52,379 nucleotides of DNA from Variovorax sp. OV700 (GTDB taxonomy: Bacteria; Pseudomonadota; Gammaproteobacteria; Burkholderiales; Burkholderiaceae_C). The notes under the pieces are model-generated. The model saw only the letters and a program-made list of their open reading frames with translations. It was not told the origin of the DNA and did no database searches. Where the stretch lies: the NCBI RefSeq assembly GCF_900099805.1, contig NZ_FNDR01000020.1, forward strand, positions 1 through 52,379, given 5' to 3'. Positions within the stretch are counted from its first letter, which is position 1. Every line of letters starts with the position of its first letter. Below, piece by piece: positions 8,212 through 16,299 of this stretch. A program made the translations under genes and the position numbers.

Positions 8212-9140
8212 TGGCCTTCTTTCTCGAAACCCTCTTCGGCGGCCTCATGGTGGGCATGCTGTATTCGCTGGTGGCGCTCGGCTTCGTGCTGATCTTCAAG
8301 GCCTCGGGCGTGTTCAATTTCGCGCAGGGTGCGATGGTGCTGTTCGCAGCACTGGCCATGGCGCGCTTCGCCGAATGGATCCCGATGTGGACCGGCATCG
8401 AGAGCCGCTGGTTCGCCAATGGCGCGGCCTTTGTGGTGGCGGGGCTCGTGATGTTCGCGGTGGCGTGGCTGATCGAGCGGCTGGTGCTGCGCCACCTGGT
8501 CAACCAGGAAGGTGCAACGCTGCTGATGGCAACGCTCGGCATCGCGTACTTCCTGGACGGCGCGGGCCAGACCCTGTTCGGCAGCAACATCTACAAGATC
8601 GACATCGGCATGCCGAAGGACCCGATCTTCCTTCTCGGCTCGGTGTTCGAGGGCGGCATCCTCATCAACAAGGAAGACCTGTACGCCGCCGCGATCGCAG
8701 CCGCGCTGGTGGCGCTGCTCTCGCTGTTCTTCCAGAAGACCGGCACCGGCCGCGCGCTGCGTGCGGTGGCCGACGACCACCAGGCCGCGCAGTCGATCGG
8801 CATTCCGCTCACGCGCATCTGGGTCATCGTGTGGTGCGTGGCCGGCGTGGTGGCGCTCGTGGCCGGAATGATCTGGGGCAGCAAGCTGGGCGTGCAGTTC
8901 TCGCTCACCACCGTAGCGCTGCGCGCGCTGCCGGTGGTGATCCTCGGGGGCCTTACCTCGGTGCCGGGCGCCATCATCGGCGGACTGATCATCGGCGTCG
9001 GCGAGAAGCTGTCGGAGGTGTACCTGGGCCCGTACGTGGGCGGCGGCATCGAGATCTGGTTCGCCTATGTGCTGGCGCTGGTGTTCCTGCTGTTCCGGCC
9101 GCAGGGCCTGTTTGGCGAAAAAATCATTGATCGGGTCTGA
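8211..9140 (+). CDS. Branched-chain-type ABC transporter permease (LivH-like)
   Basis: This integral membrane protein of 309 residues has about eight hydrophobic segments. It begins ETLFGGLMVGMLYSLVALGFVLIFKASGVFNFAQGAM, the standard LivH opening, and ends LALVFLLFRPQGLFGEK, the standard close of the family. GTGRALRAVADDHQAAQSIGI is the cytoplasmic coupling loop that contacts the ATPase. Its ATG overlaps the stop of the LivG-like gene by one base, and the LivM-like gene begins two bases after its stop, so subunit synthesis is tightly coupled. Confidence 0.94.
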   Translation: MAFFLETLFGGLMVGMLYSLVALGFVLIFKASGVFNFAQGAMVLFAALAMARFAEWIPMWTGIESRWFANGAAFVVAGLVMFAVAWLIERLVLRHLVNQEGATLLMATLGIAYFLDGAGQTLFGSNIYKIDIGMPKDPIFLLGSVFEGGILINKEDLYAAAIAAALVALLSLFFQKTGTGRALRAVADDHQAAQSIGIPLTRIWVIVWCVAGVVALVAGMIWGSKLGVQFSLTTVALRALPVVILGGLTSVPGAIIGGLIIGVGEKLSEVYLGPYVGGGIEIWFAYVLALVFLLFRPQGLFGEKIIDRV

Positions 9141-9142
9141 AC

Positions 9143-10219
9143 ATGTTCTATAGAGAAAATGGGCAGTTCAAGTCCAGCTACCGCGCCGACCAGCAGGTCT
9201 TCCCGATCCTTCAGGACCGCGTGGCCATCGGCCTGGTACTGATCTTCGCATTCGCGGTCGTGCCCTTCCTCGCCAGCGACTATCTGATGCGGGCGATCCT
9301 GATCCCTTTCGTGATCATCTCTCTGGCGGCGCTCGGCGTGAACGTACTGGTGGGCTACTGCGGGCAGATCTCGCTGGGCTCGGGCGCCTTCATGGCGGTG
9401 GGTGCCTATGGGGCCTACAACTTCTTCGTGCGCTTCCCGGGGCTGCCGCTGATTCCCGCGCTGATCCTGGGCGGCCTGTGCGCAACGCTGTTCGGCATCT
9501 TGTTCGGACTGCCCAGCCTGCGGGTCAAGGGCCTCTACCTCGCGGTGGCGACGCTGGCGGCGCAGTTCTTCAGCGACTGGATGTTCCTGCGCATCAAGTG
9601 GTTCACGCTCGACACGCCCTCGGGCTCGGTGTCGGTGTCGAACCTGCAGGTCTTCGGCTTGCCGATCGAGAGCGCCGCGAGCAAGTACCTGCTCTGCCTG
9701 GCGATGCTGGTGGTGATTGCCGTCCTGACCAAGAACCTGGTGCGCGGGGCGATCGGCCGCGAGTGGATGGCCATCCGCGACATGGACGTGGCGGCCGCGG
9801 TGATCGGCATCCGTCCGATGTACGCCAAGCTCAGCGCCTTCGCGGTCAGCTCGTTCATCATCGGCGTGGCCGGCGCGCTCTGGGCCTTCGTCTACCTGGG
9901 TGCCTGGGAGCCGGCGGCGTTCTCGGTCGACCAGTCGTTCCGGCTGCTCTTCATGGTGATCATCGGCGGGCTCGGCTCGATCACGGGGGCCTTCTTCGGT
10001 GCGGCTTTCATCACTGTGCTGCCGATCGTCCTGAACCAGGCGCTGCCGGTGATCGCAGGCTGGTTCGGCGCGCAGATCTCCACCGTCGGCATCGCGCATG
10101 CGGAGCTGATGCTCTTCGGCGGCCTGATCGTGTGGTTCCTGATCGTCGAGCCGCACGGCCTGGCCAAGCTCTGGTCGACCGGCAAGCAGAAGCTGCGGCT
10201 ATGGCCCTTCCCTCATTGA
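9143..10219 (+). CDS. Branched-chain-type ABC transporter permease (LivM-like)
   Basis: The second permease, 358 residues. It has a polar start (MFYRENGQFKSSYRADQQ) and then multiple membrane spans with the LivM pattern NVLVGYCGQISLGSGAFMAVGAYGAYN and the coupling loop GREWMAIRDMDVAAAVIGI. It pairs with the LivH-like permease to form the translocation pore. The short soluble N-terminal extension is common in importers of this group that are found next to acyl-CoA ligases in betaproteobacteria. The substrate-binding gene follows after 80 bases that hold two T tracts but no stem. Confidence 0.93.
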   Translation: MFYRENGQFKSSYRADQQVFPILQDRVAIGLVLIFAFAVVPFLASDYLMRAILIPFVIISLAALGVNVLVGYCGQISLGSGAFMAVGAYGAYNFFVRFPGLPLIPALILGGLCATLFGILFGLPSLRVKGLYLAVATLAAQFFSDWMFLRIKWFTLDTPSGSVSVSNLQVFGLPIESAASKYLLCLAMLVVIAVLTKNLVRGAIGREWMAIRDMDVAAAVIGIRPMYAKLSAFAVSSFIIGVAGALWAFVYLGAWEPAAFSVDQSFRLLFMVIIGGLGSITGAFFGAAFITVLPIVLNQALPVIAGWFGAQISTVGIAHAELMLFGGLIVWFLIVEPHGLAKLWSTGKQKLRLWPFPH

Positions 10220-10299
10220 TCGCCACCGCGCACCGACATGTTTTTTTTCGAAGCGCCATTTTTTTCCAGCGTGACATCCCATTCAACCAGGAGACAACC

Positions 10300-11625
10300 A
10301 TGAAACTGAAATCACTCGCACTTGCCGTGGCTATCGTGTCCGCGCTCGCGGGCGCGGCCCCTGCGTTCGCGCAGGCCAAGGAGCAGTTCATCCCCGTGCT
10401 GTCGTACCGCACCGGCGCCTACGCGCCCAACGGAACGCCCTGGGCCAATGGCTATGTCGACTACCTCAAGCTGGTGAATGCGCGCGGCGGCATCAATGGC
10501 GTGAAGCTCTCCTTCGAGGAATGCGAAACCGGCTACGACACGGCGCGCAGCGTGGAGTGCTACGAGCGCCTGAAGGGCAAGAACGGCGGCGCCTCCCTGG
10601 TGCAGCCGCTGTCCACCGGCGCGACCTTTGCCATCACCGAGAAGGCGCCCGTCGACAAGATTCCCGTGGTGACCGTGGGCTATGGCCGCAGCGAAAGCGC
10701 CGACGGCACGGTGTTCAAGTGGAACTTCCCGATCGCCGGCACCTACTGGGTGGCCGCCGACGCGATCATCCAGGCCATCGCCCTGAAGGAAGGCGGGCTC
10801 GACAAGCTCAAGGGCAAGAAAATCGCCCTGATCTATCACGACAGCCCGTACGGCAAGGAGCCGATCCCTCTGCTGCAGGAGCGCGCAAAGATGCATGGCT
10901 TCGACCTGCAGCTGCTGCCGGTGACGGCGCCCGGCGTCGAGCAGAAGGCCACCTGGCTGCAGGTGCGCCAGGCCCGGCCCGACTACGTGCTGCTGTGGGG
11001 CTGGGGCGTGATGAATTCGACCGCACTCAAGGAAGCACAGGCCACCGGCTTTGCCCGCGAAAAGATGTACGGCGTGTGGTGGGCCGGCGCAGAACCCGAC
11101 GTGAAAGACGTGGGCGACGGCGCCAAGGGCTACAACGCCGTGACCATGCAGCACGGTGCCGAGCCGCAATCGAAGCTCGCGAAGGACGTGGTGGCGATGC
11201 TGCACGACAAGAACCAGGGCACGGGCCCCAAGGAAGAAGTGGGACAGGTGCTCTACATGCGCGGCGCCATGAGCGCGATGCTCGGCGTGGAAGGCATCCG
11301 CGCCGCGCAGGAACGCTTTGGCAAAGGCAAGGTCATGACGGGCGAGCAGGTGCGCTGGGGGCTGGAGAACCTGAGCCTCACGCAGGCCAAGCTCGACGGA
11401 CTCGGCTTTGCCGGCGTGATGCGCCCGATCAGCACTTCGTGCACCGACCACATGGGTGCGGCCTGGGCGCGCATCCACACCTGGGACGGCAAGGCCTGGA
11501 AGTTCACGTCCGACTGGCTGCAGGCCGATGAGCAAATCATCAAGCCGCTCGTGAGGTCGACCGCAGCCAAATACGCGGCCGAGAAGAAGCTCACGGCGCG
11601 TACCCCAGCAGACTGCCAAAGCTGA
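10300..11625 (+). CDS. ABC transporter periplasmic substrate-binding protein (HAAT family)
   Basis: The 441-residue protein has a cleavable signal peptide (MKLKSLALAVAIVSALAG to AFAQAK) and the periplasmic type I binding fold of the LivJ/HAAT family: GTPWANGYVDYLKLVNARGGINGVKLSFEECETGYD is the ligand-hinge start and GKKIALIYHDSPYGKEPI the second lobe. At 441 residues it is longer than amino acid-binding LivJ (about 370), a feature shared with relatives that bind aromatic or longer acids. AGGAGAC precedes the ATG at a good distance. Its position after the two permeases and before the second ATPase completes the importer. Confidence 0.92.
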   Translation: MKLKSLALAVAIVSALAGAAPAFAQAKEQFIPVLSYRTGAYAPNGTPWANGYVDYLKLVNARGGINGVKLSFEECETGYDTARSVECYERLKGKNGGASLVQPLSTGATFAITEKAPVDKIPVVTVGYGRSESADGTVFKWNFPIAGTYWVAADAIIQAIALKEGGLDKLKGKKIALIYHDSPYGKEPIPLLQERAKMHGFDLQLLPVTAPGVEQKATWLQVRQARPDYVLLWGWGVMNSTALKEAQATGFAREKMYGVWWAGAEPDVKDVGDGAKGYNAVTMQHGAEPQSKLAKDVVAMLHDKNQGTGPKEEVGQVLYMRGAMSAMLGVEGIRAAQERFGKGKVMTGEQVRWGLENLSLTQAKLDGLGFAGVMRPISTSCTDHMGAAWARIHTWDGKAWKFTSDWLQADEQIIKPLVRSTAAKYAAEKKLTARTPADCQS

Positions 11626-11752
11626 CGCTTTGGCCGCCCGCCGGGGCGCGCCGTGCCGCCGTCCGTGGGGCACCCTCCCCAACCCCTCCCGCCAGGCGGG
11701 AGGGGCGGCGGCCCGCAGGGGCCGCGGCTTCGCCGGTCTTTTTGGAAACATC
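11626..11752. repeat. Intercistronic GC-rich hairpin repeat within the transporter operon
   Basis: The core is CCCCTCCCGCC (11683-11693), A, and GGCGGGAGGGG (11695-11705): 11-bp perfect arms with a one-base nominal loop. The surrounding CACCCTCCCCAACCC and GGCGGCGGCCCGC resemble the unit at 2851-2959. There is no T tract, so read-through is likely. As a REP-like element it may protect the upstream receptor mRNA and give more receptor than downstream ATPase. Confidence 0.7.
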
Positions 11753-12565
11753 ATGAGTAGCAGCAACATCGTTCTCAACGTCAACGGCATCGAGGTCATC
11801 TACAACCACGTGATCCTCGTGCTCAAGGGCGTGTCGCTCACGGTGCCCGAAGGCGGCATCGTGGCGCTGCTCGGCGGCAACGGCGCGGGCAAGACGACCA
11901 CGCTGCGGGCCGTGAGCAACCTGCTCGCGGGCGAACGCGGCGCGGTGACCAAGGGCACCATCGAACTGCGCGGCGACCGCATCGAGGCGCTCTCGCCCGC
12001 CGAATTGGTGAGGCGTGGCTTGATCCAAGTTATGGAGGGCCGGCATTGCTTCGCGCACCTGACCATCGAGGAGAACCTGATGACCGGCGCCTACACGCGC
12101 ACCGACGGCAAGGTCGCGGTGCAGGAGACGCTGGAGAAGGTGTACGCGTACTTTCCGCGGCTCAAGACCCGGCGCACTTCACAGGCTGCCTACACCTCGG
12201 GCGGCGAGCAGCAGATGTGCGCCATCGGCCGTGCGCTGATGGCGAACCCGACGATGGTGCTGCTCGACGAACCCTCGATGGGCCTGGCCCCGCAGATCGT
12301 CGAGGAGGTGTTCGAGATCGTGAAAGACCTCAACACCAAGGAACGCGTGACCTTTCTGCTCGCCGAGCAGAACACCAACATGGCGCTGCGTTATGCCGAC
12401 TACGGCTACATCCTGGAGAACGGCCGCATCGTGATGGACGGCGAGGCCAAGAGCCTGCGCGAGAACGAGGACGTGAAGGAGTTCTACCTTGGCGTGGGCG
12501 GTGCGGACCGAAAGAGCTTTCGCGACGTGAAGAGCTACAAGCGGCGCAAGAGGTGGCTGGCGTAA
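11753..12565 (+). CDS. Branched-chain-type ABC transporter ATPase (LivF-like)
   Basis: The second ATPase, 270 residues from the ATG at 11753. It shows Walker A GGNGAGKTTT, Q-loop IQVMEGRHCFAHLTIEENL, signature TSGGEQQMCAIGRAL, Walker B MVLLDEPSMGLAP and LLAEQNTNMAL in the H-loop region where LivF proteins carry Gln. The C-terminus has a short basic tail (RKSFRDVKSYKRRKRWLA), longer than E. coli LivF and common in this subgroup. It forms the heterodimeric motor with the LivG-like subunit. A hairpin repeat separates it from the receptor gene and a second repeat follows it. Confidence 0.93.
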   Translation: MSSSNIVLNVNGIEVIYNHVILVLKGVSLTVPEGGIVALLGGNGAGKTTTLRAVSNLLAGERGAVTKGTIELRGDRIEALSPAELVRRGLIQVMEGRHCFAHLTIEENLMTGAYTRTDGKVAVQETLEKVYAYFPRLKTRRTSQAAYTSGGEQQMCAIGRALMANPTMVLLDEPSMGLAPQIVEEVFEIVKDLNTKERVTFLLAEQNTNMALRYADYGYILENGRIVMDGEAKSLRENEDVKEFYLGVGGADRKSFRDVKSYKRRKRWLA

Positions 12566-12569
12566 TGTT

Positions 12570-12690
12570 CCACCCCCGTTCCTCGCTCACTTCGTGTAGC
12601 TCGATTCCCCCCTCGAGGGGGCGCACCCGGCGGCCCGGCAAAGCCGGTTCCGCGGGTGCTCGCGAACGGGCTTCGCTGCGCTCGCCAATA
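12570..12690. repeat. Intergenic palindromic repeat with nested stems
   Basis: CCCCCTCGAGGGGG (12608-12621) is followed by a nested stem with outer arms GCACCCG (12623-12629) and CGGGTGC (12653-12659) and an inner CCGGC-AAA-GCCGG (12635-12647). I associate this composite with intergenic repeats of Comamonadaceae genomes. It sits between livF and the PaaK-like ligase with no T tract, so it may modulate rather than end the transcript. Confidence 0.7.
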
Positions 12691-12751
12691 TGCCGATGCA
12701 CGGCCACGAGCGTTTCGCCCATGCCACCCGATGAAGAAGGGCATTGAATCC

Positions 12752-13999
12752 ATGACCGACCACTACGACGCCCTCGAAATCCGTGACCCCGCCGAACGCG
12801 AACGCGACCTGCTGGCCGCGCTGCCAAAGCAGATCGCGCAGGCCCAGACCGCCGCACCCGCATTTGCCAAGATCCTCGACGGCGTGAAGCCGGCGGACAT
12901 CACCACGCGCGAAGCACTCGCCAGGCTGCCCGTCACACGCAAGACCGAACTGCTCGAGCTGCAGAAACAACGCCGCGCCGACGACCCGTTCGGCGGCTTT
13001 TCCGCCATCGGCCGCGGCACCCGCATGCCGCGCTTGTTCGCAAGCCCCGGCACCATCTACGAGCCTGAAGGCGAGGCGCGCGACTACTGGCGCACGGCCC
13101 GCGCGCTGCATGCGGCCGGCTTTCGCAACGGCGAGCTGATTCACAACAGCTTCAGCTATCACATGACACCGGCCGGCTCCATCATGGAAAGCGGCGCGCG
13201 TGCGATCGGCTGCACCGTGTTTGCGGGCGGCACCGGCCAGACCGAGCAGCAGCTCGAGGCCATGGCCGACCTGAAGCCCGAAGGCTATGCCGGCACGCCG
13301 AGCTTCCTGAAGATCCTGCTGGAGAAGGCCGAAGAAAAAGGCCTGAAGCTGCCTTCGCTCACCAAGGCCCTCGTGTCCGGCGAGGCCTTTCCGCCCAGCC
13401 TGCACGACTGGATTGCCGCGCACGGCGTGAAGGGCACGCAGTGCTACGCCACCGCCGATCTCGGCCTCATCGCCTACGAAACCAGCGCGCGTGAAGGCCT
13501 GGTGATCGACGAAGGCGTGCTGGTCGAAATAGTGCGCCCCGGCACCGGAGACCCCGTACCCGACGGCGAAGTGGGCGAGATCGTGGTGACCACCTTCAAC
13601 CCCGACTATCCGCTGGTGCGCTTCGGCACCGGCGATCTTTCGGCCGTGCTCGCGGGCACCTGCCCCACCGGGCGCACCAACAAGCGCATCAAAGGATGGC
13701 TCGGCCGCGCCGACCAGACCACCAAGGTGCGCGGCATGTTCGTGCACCCTTCGCAGGTGGCGGAAATTGCGCGGCGCTTTCCGGAGATCCAGCGCGCGCG
13801 TCTCGTGGTCTCGGGCGAGATGGGCGACGACCAGATGACCTTCAGGCTCGAATGCGACGGCGCACCGGCCGGGCTCGATGCGCGCATTGCCGATGCGGTG
13901 CGCGAAGTGACCAAGCTGCGCGGCACCATCGAACTGGTGGCGCCGGGCACGTTGCCGAACGACGGCAAGGTGATCGAGGATGCGCGCAGCTACAAGTAG
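12752..13999 (+). CDS. PaaK-like (phenylacetate-CoA ligase family) AMP-binding enzyme
   Basis: This 415-residue protein belongs to the phenylacetate-CoA ligase branch of the ANL family. It shows LPVTRKTELLELQ near the start, the PaaK-type core FASPGTIYEPEG (in place of the more usual SSGTTG loop), HNSFSYHMTPAG, YAGTPSFLKILLEK, YPLVRFGTGDLSAV and GWLGRADQTTKVRGMFVHPSQV. The altered phosphate loop is found in a subset of PaaK homologues in such operons, and activity should not be assumed. An in-frame ATG at 12731 would add seven residues; 12752 has an AAGAAGG upstream. As the last gene of the operon it probably activates, or senses, the acid brought in by the transporter. It overlaps the convergent membrane protein gene by ten bases. 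Confidence 0.85.
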   Translation: MTDHYDALEIRDPAERERDLLAALPKQIAQAQTAAPAFAKILDGVKPADITTREALARLPVTRKTELLELQKQRRADDPFGGFSAIGRGTRMPRLFASPGTIYEPEGEARDYWRTARALHAAGFRNGELIHNSFSYHMTPAGSIMESGARAIGCTVFAGGTGQTEQQLEAMADLKPEGYAGTPSFLKILLEKAEEKGLKLPSLTKALVSGEAFPPSLHDWIAAHGVKGTQCYATADLGLIAYETSAREGLVIDEGVLVEIVRPGTGDPVPDGEVGEIVVTTFNPDYPLVRFGTGDLSAVLAGTCPTGRTNKRIKGWLGRADQTTKVRGMFVHPSQVAEIARRFPEIQRARLVVSGEMGDDQMTFRLECDGAPAGLDARIADAVREVTKLRGTIELVAPGTLPNDGKVIEDARSYK

Positions 14000-15009
14000 C
14001 GGCGGTAAAAGCGGCGCGTGATCGCGCACACCAGCACCACAAGCAGCACCAGGTAGACCGCCGCCATGGCGATGGCGAGCATCACGAGGCTGCCGCTGCT
14101 GCTGCGTCCCGAAAAGCTCACGCTCGCAATCCACAGCAGCCCGCCGACAGCGAAGGCGATGCAGACTGCCTGCAACAAGGCAAAAGCCGAGACCGCCGCC
14201 GCCACGGCCCTGAAGGGACGCGCTTGCACGGGCGCCGGCGCGGCACCGAGCCACGCGCCCCAGAATGCCAGTGCATAGACCAGCAGTGGCACCCCGAACC
14301 AGCCCAGAAGCAGCGGCACCATGTCGAAGTCCCTCGACATGTCGAACCAGCCGCTCGCGATGTTGCCGATCCACATCTGCAGTGAAACGAAGATTGCGGC
14401 GACGACGAGTGCAGCCGCGCGGCGGTTCGATGCCGCAACCGGGTCGGGCATCTCGGACGATGCATCCGTCGACGCAATGCCGCGCTCGCGCAGTGCGAAG
14501 CGTGCGGCAAGCCACACGCTCCCAACGATGACGAGCATCTGGATGGCCGACTGGACCAGCACCGAGGTGGCCATGATCGAGCGCAGGCCGTACATACCGA
14601 CGTGTTCATGCAGCGGACCACCCGGCATGAAGAGCACCTGCGCCCGGTAGAACAGCGGCGTCAGCGCAAGCGCGTTGACGACCATCGCAGTGAGATAGAC
14701 GGCGGCAAAGCGGCTGCCCGCGCCGCGAAGCTGCGAGATGCGGGCGGCGCCGCGCTCGTCGAGCACCTTGCGCGCATGGCACCACGCCAGGGTGGCAGCC
14801 AGCAGCCACACCGTGAGCACGCGGGGCAGCAGCGGAACCCACACGGCCGGTTGCGCGTAGACGCTGCGCATCTGCTCGCTGTGCGGTGAGGAGGGCAGCA
14901 GCAGCACCGTCATGTTCACGATGAACAGCGCCGCGGAAATCGCCACCGTAATCCACGCGAAATTTTTGGGCAGGCGCTGCGCGCACTCGAATGATGGGGA
15001 TGCCGCCAT
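13990..15009 (-). CDS. Polytopic membrane protein of unknown function
   Basis: The protein of 339 residues has about eight hydrophobic spans: FAWITVAISAALFIVNMTVLLL near residue 20, then clear segments near 60, 105, 155, 200, 235, 270 and 305. The loops are short and a basic tail (RRFYRRYL) suggests a cytoplasmic C-terminus. I see no transporter, kinase or enzyme motif and cannot name a family. It stands alone on the minus strand, its end overlapping the PaaK-like gene by ten bases, downstream of the citrate synthase gene on the same strand with a 90-bp gap. Confidence 0.8.
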   Translation of the reverse strand: MAASPSFECAQRLPKNFAWITVAISAALFIVNMTVLLLPSSPHSEQMRSVYAQPAVWVPLLPRVLTVWLLAATLAWCHARKVLDERGAARISQLRGAGSRFAAVYLTAMVVNALALTPLFYRAQVLFMPGGPLHEHVGMYGLRSIMATSVLVQSAIQMLVIVGSVWLAARFALRERGIASTDASSEMPDPVAASNRRAAALVVAAIFVSLQMWIGNIASGWFDMSRDFDMVPLLLGWFGVPLLVYALAFWGAWLGAAPAPVQARPFRAVAAAVSAFALLQAVCIAFAVGGLLWIASVSFSGRSSSGSLVMLAIAMAAVYLVLLVVLVCAITRRFYRRYL

Positions 15010-15099
15010 GGGGAAGGAATACGCGTGGTGCGAAGAGATGTGAAAGCGGCGAGCGTGCTGGATCGCGGCGGTGGCCCGAAGACCGGCCCTGACGCTTGC

Positions 15100-16218
15100 T
15101 CAGTGCGCCAGCGCCGCTCCAGCCTCTTCGGGTGCAGGCCCCACGTACACCGATTGCGGGCGGATCAGCCGCCCCTTCTTCACCTGCTCGCGCGCATGCG
15201 CCACCCAACCGCCGACGCGGCCGGCCGCGAACACGCAGGTGAAGCTTTCGCGGCCGAAGCCCAGCGCCTCGAGCAGCAGCGCGGTGTAGAACTCGACGTT
15301 GGTCTCGAGCGCGCGGCCCGGCTTTTTCTCGCGCAAGATCGCGAGCGCGGCCTGCTCCGCCGCTTCCGCCAACTCGATGCGCGCCGCATTGACGCCGCCT
15401 TCCGCGCCCAGCCGCCGCAGCGCACCCTTGAGCGCATCGGCCCGCGGATCGCGCACGCGGTAGATGCGATGGCCGAATCCCATCAGCCGCTCACCGTTGG
15501 CGACGGCGTTCTCCAGCCACGCCCGGGCATTGGCCCCGGTCCCGATGGCATCGAGCGCATCGAGCACCGGGCCCGGCGCGCCGCCATGCAGCGGGCCCTT
15601 GAGCGCGCTGATGCCGGCCAGCACGGCCGACGCCAGTCCCGCGCCGGTTGACGCGACCACGCGCGCGGCAAAGGTCGACGCGTTGAGACCGTGGTCGCAG
15701 ACAGTGACAAGGTAGGTGTCCAGCGCGGCAACCTGCGCTTCGGCGGGCGCGCGGCTATGCAGCATGCGCAGCATATCGGCTGCCTGCGGCAGCGTTTCGT
15801 CGGGCGCAAGCGCCTGCACGCCCAGGCGCCAGCGCATGACCGCAGCGGTGTAGACCGCGGGCGCGGCCACCAGCCGCAGTGCGGTGGCCAGGTCGTCGCC
15901 ATCGGGCAGGCGCGCAAGCAGGGCGCGTACCGCTTCGATGGGCGGCAACATGCGCAACACGGCATCGTCGTTCGGCTGCAGGCGCTCGAAGGCTTCGCGC
16001 CGTGCGCGTGCCAGCGCGACACGCAGGCCCGCCGCATCGGGCAGCGAGTCGAAGAAGCCCTGGAACAGCAGCGCCACCGCGTCTTCGTAGCGCCAGTGCC
16101 GAGCCATGTCGTCGAGCGAATGGCCACGAATCACCAGCCGGCCGGCGGCGCCGTCCACCTCGGACAGCACCGTGCGCGCGGCCACCACGCCTTCGAGGCC
16201 GTCTTCATCGTCGTTCAT
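15100..16218 (-). CDS. Citrate synthase family enzyme (citrate/methylcitrate synthase-like)
   Basis: The 372-residue protein has the catalytic landmarks of citrate synthases: CDHGLNASTFAAR (His176), KGPLHGGAP (His211), GFGHRIYRVRDPRA (His250 and Arg259) and ETNVEFYTALLLEALG, where the catalytic Asp position reads Glu309. It ends with the usual IRPQSVYVGP. The enzyme condenses oxaloacetate or a similar oxoacid with acetyl- or propionyl-CoA. It is short and of the bacterial methylcitrate-like type, so it is probably not the main TCA enzyme. Start 16218 is chosen for the AGGAG ten bases upstream; an ATG at 16242 would add eight residues. It is divergent from a paralogue that carries a DNA-binding domain. 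Confidence 0.88.
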   Translation of the reverse strand: MNDDEDGLEGVVAARTVLSEVDGAAGRLVIRGHSLDDMARHWRYEDAVALLFQGFFDSLPDAAGLRVALARARREAFERLQPNDDAVLRMLPPIEAVRALLARLPDGDDLATALRLVAAPAVYTAAVMRWRLGVQALAPDETLPQAADMLRMLHSRAPAEAQVAALDTYLVTVCDHGLNASTFAARVVASTGAGLASAVLAGISALKGPLHGGAPGPVLDALDAIGTGANARAWLENAVANGERLMGFGHRIYRVRDPRADALKGALRRLGAEGGVNAARIELAEAAEQAALAILREKKPGRALETNVEFYTALLLEALGFGRESFTCVFAAGRVGGWVAHAREQVKKGRLIRPQSVYVGPAPEEAGAALAH

Positions 16219-16268
16219 TGCCTGGTACTCCTGTGTTTGCATGACGATTCGATTCTGGCGAGGCTAAT

Positions 16269-16298
16269 ATTGACGTCAATCTTGATTTATTCCATCAA
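16269..16298. promoter_or_regulatory. Tandem palindromes in the citrate synthase divergent promoter
   Basis: ATTGACGTCAAT (16269-16280) is a perfect 12-bp palindrome. Immediately after it, TTGAT (16282-16286) and ATCAA (16294-16298) form a second inverted repeat with seven bases between. Both sit in the 81-bp gap between the citrate synthase gene and the HTH-citrate synthase gene, and the second abuts the start codon of the latter. They are plausible operators for that DNA-binding fusion protein. Confidence 0.65.
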
Positions 16299-16299
16299 T

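Noticed and set aside
10220..10299. T8 and T7 runs as a terminator between the permease and receptor genes
   Set aside because: No stem precedes them, and the genes clearly belong to one transporter.
12587..14515. A 642-codon minus-strand frame over the PaaK-like gene
   Set aside because: Low-complexity shadow with no motifs, opposite a clear ligase.
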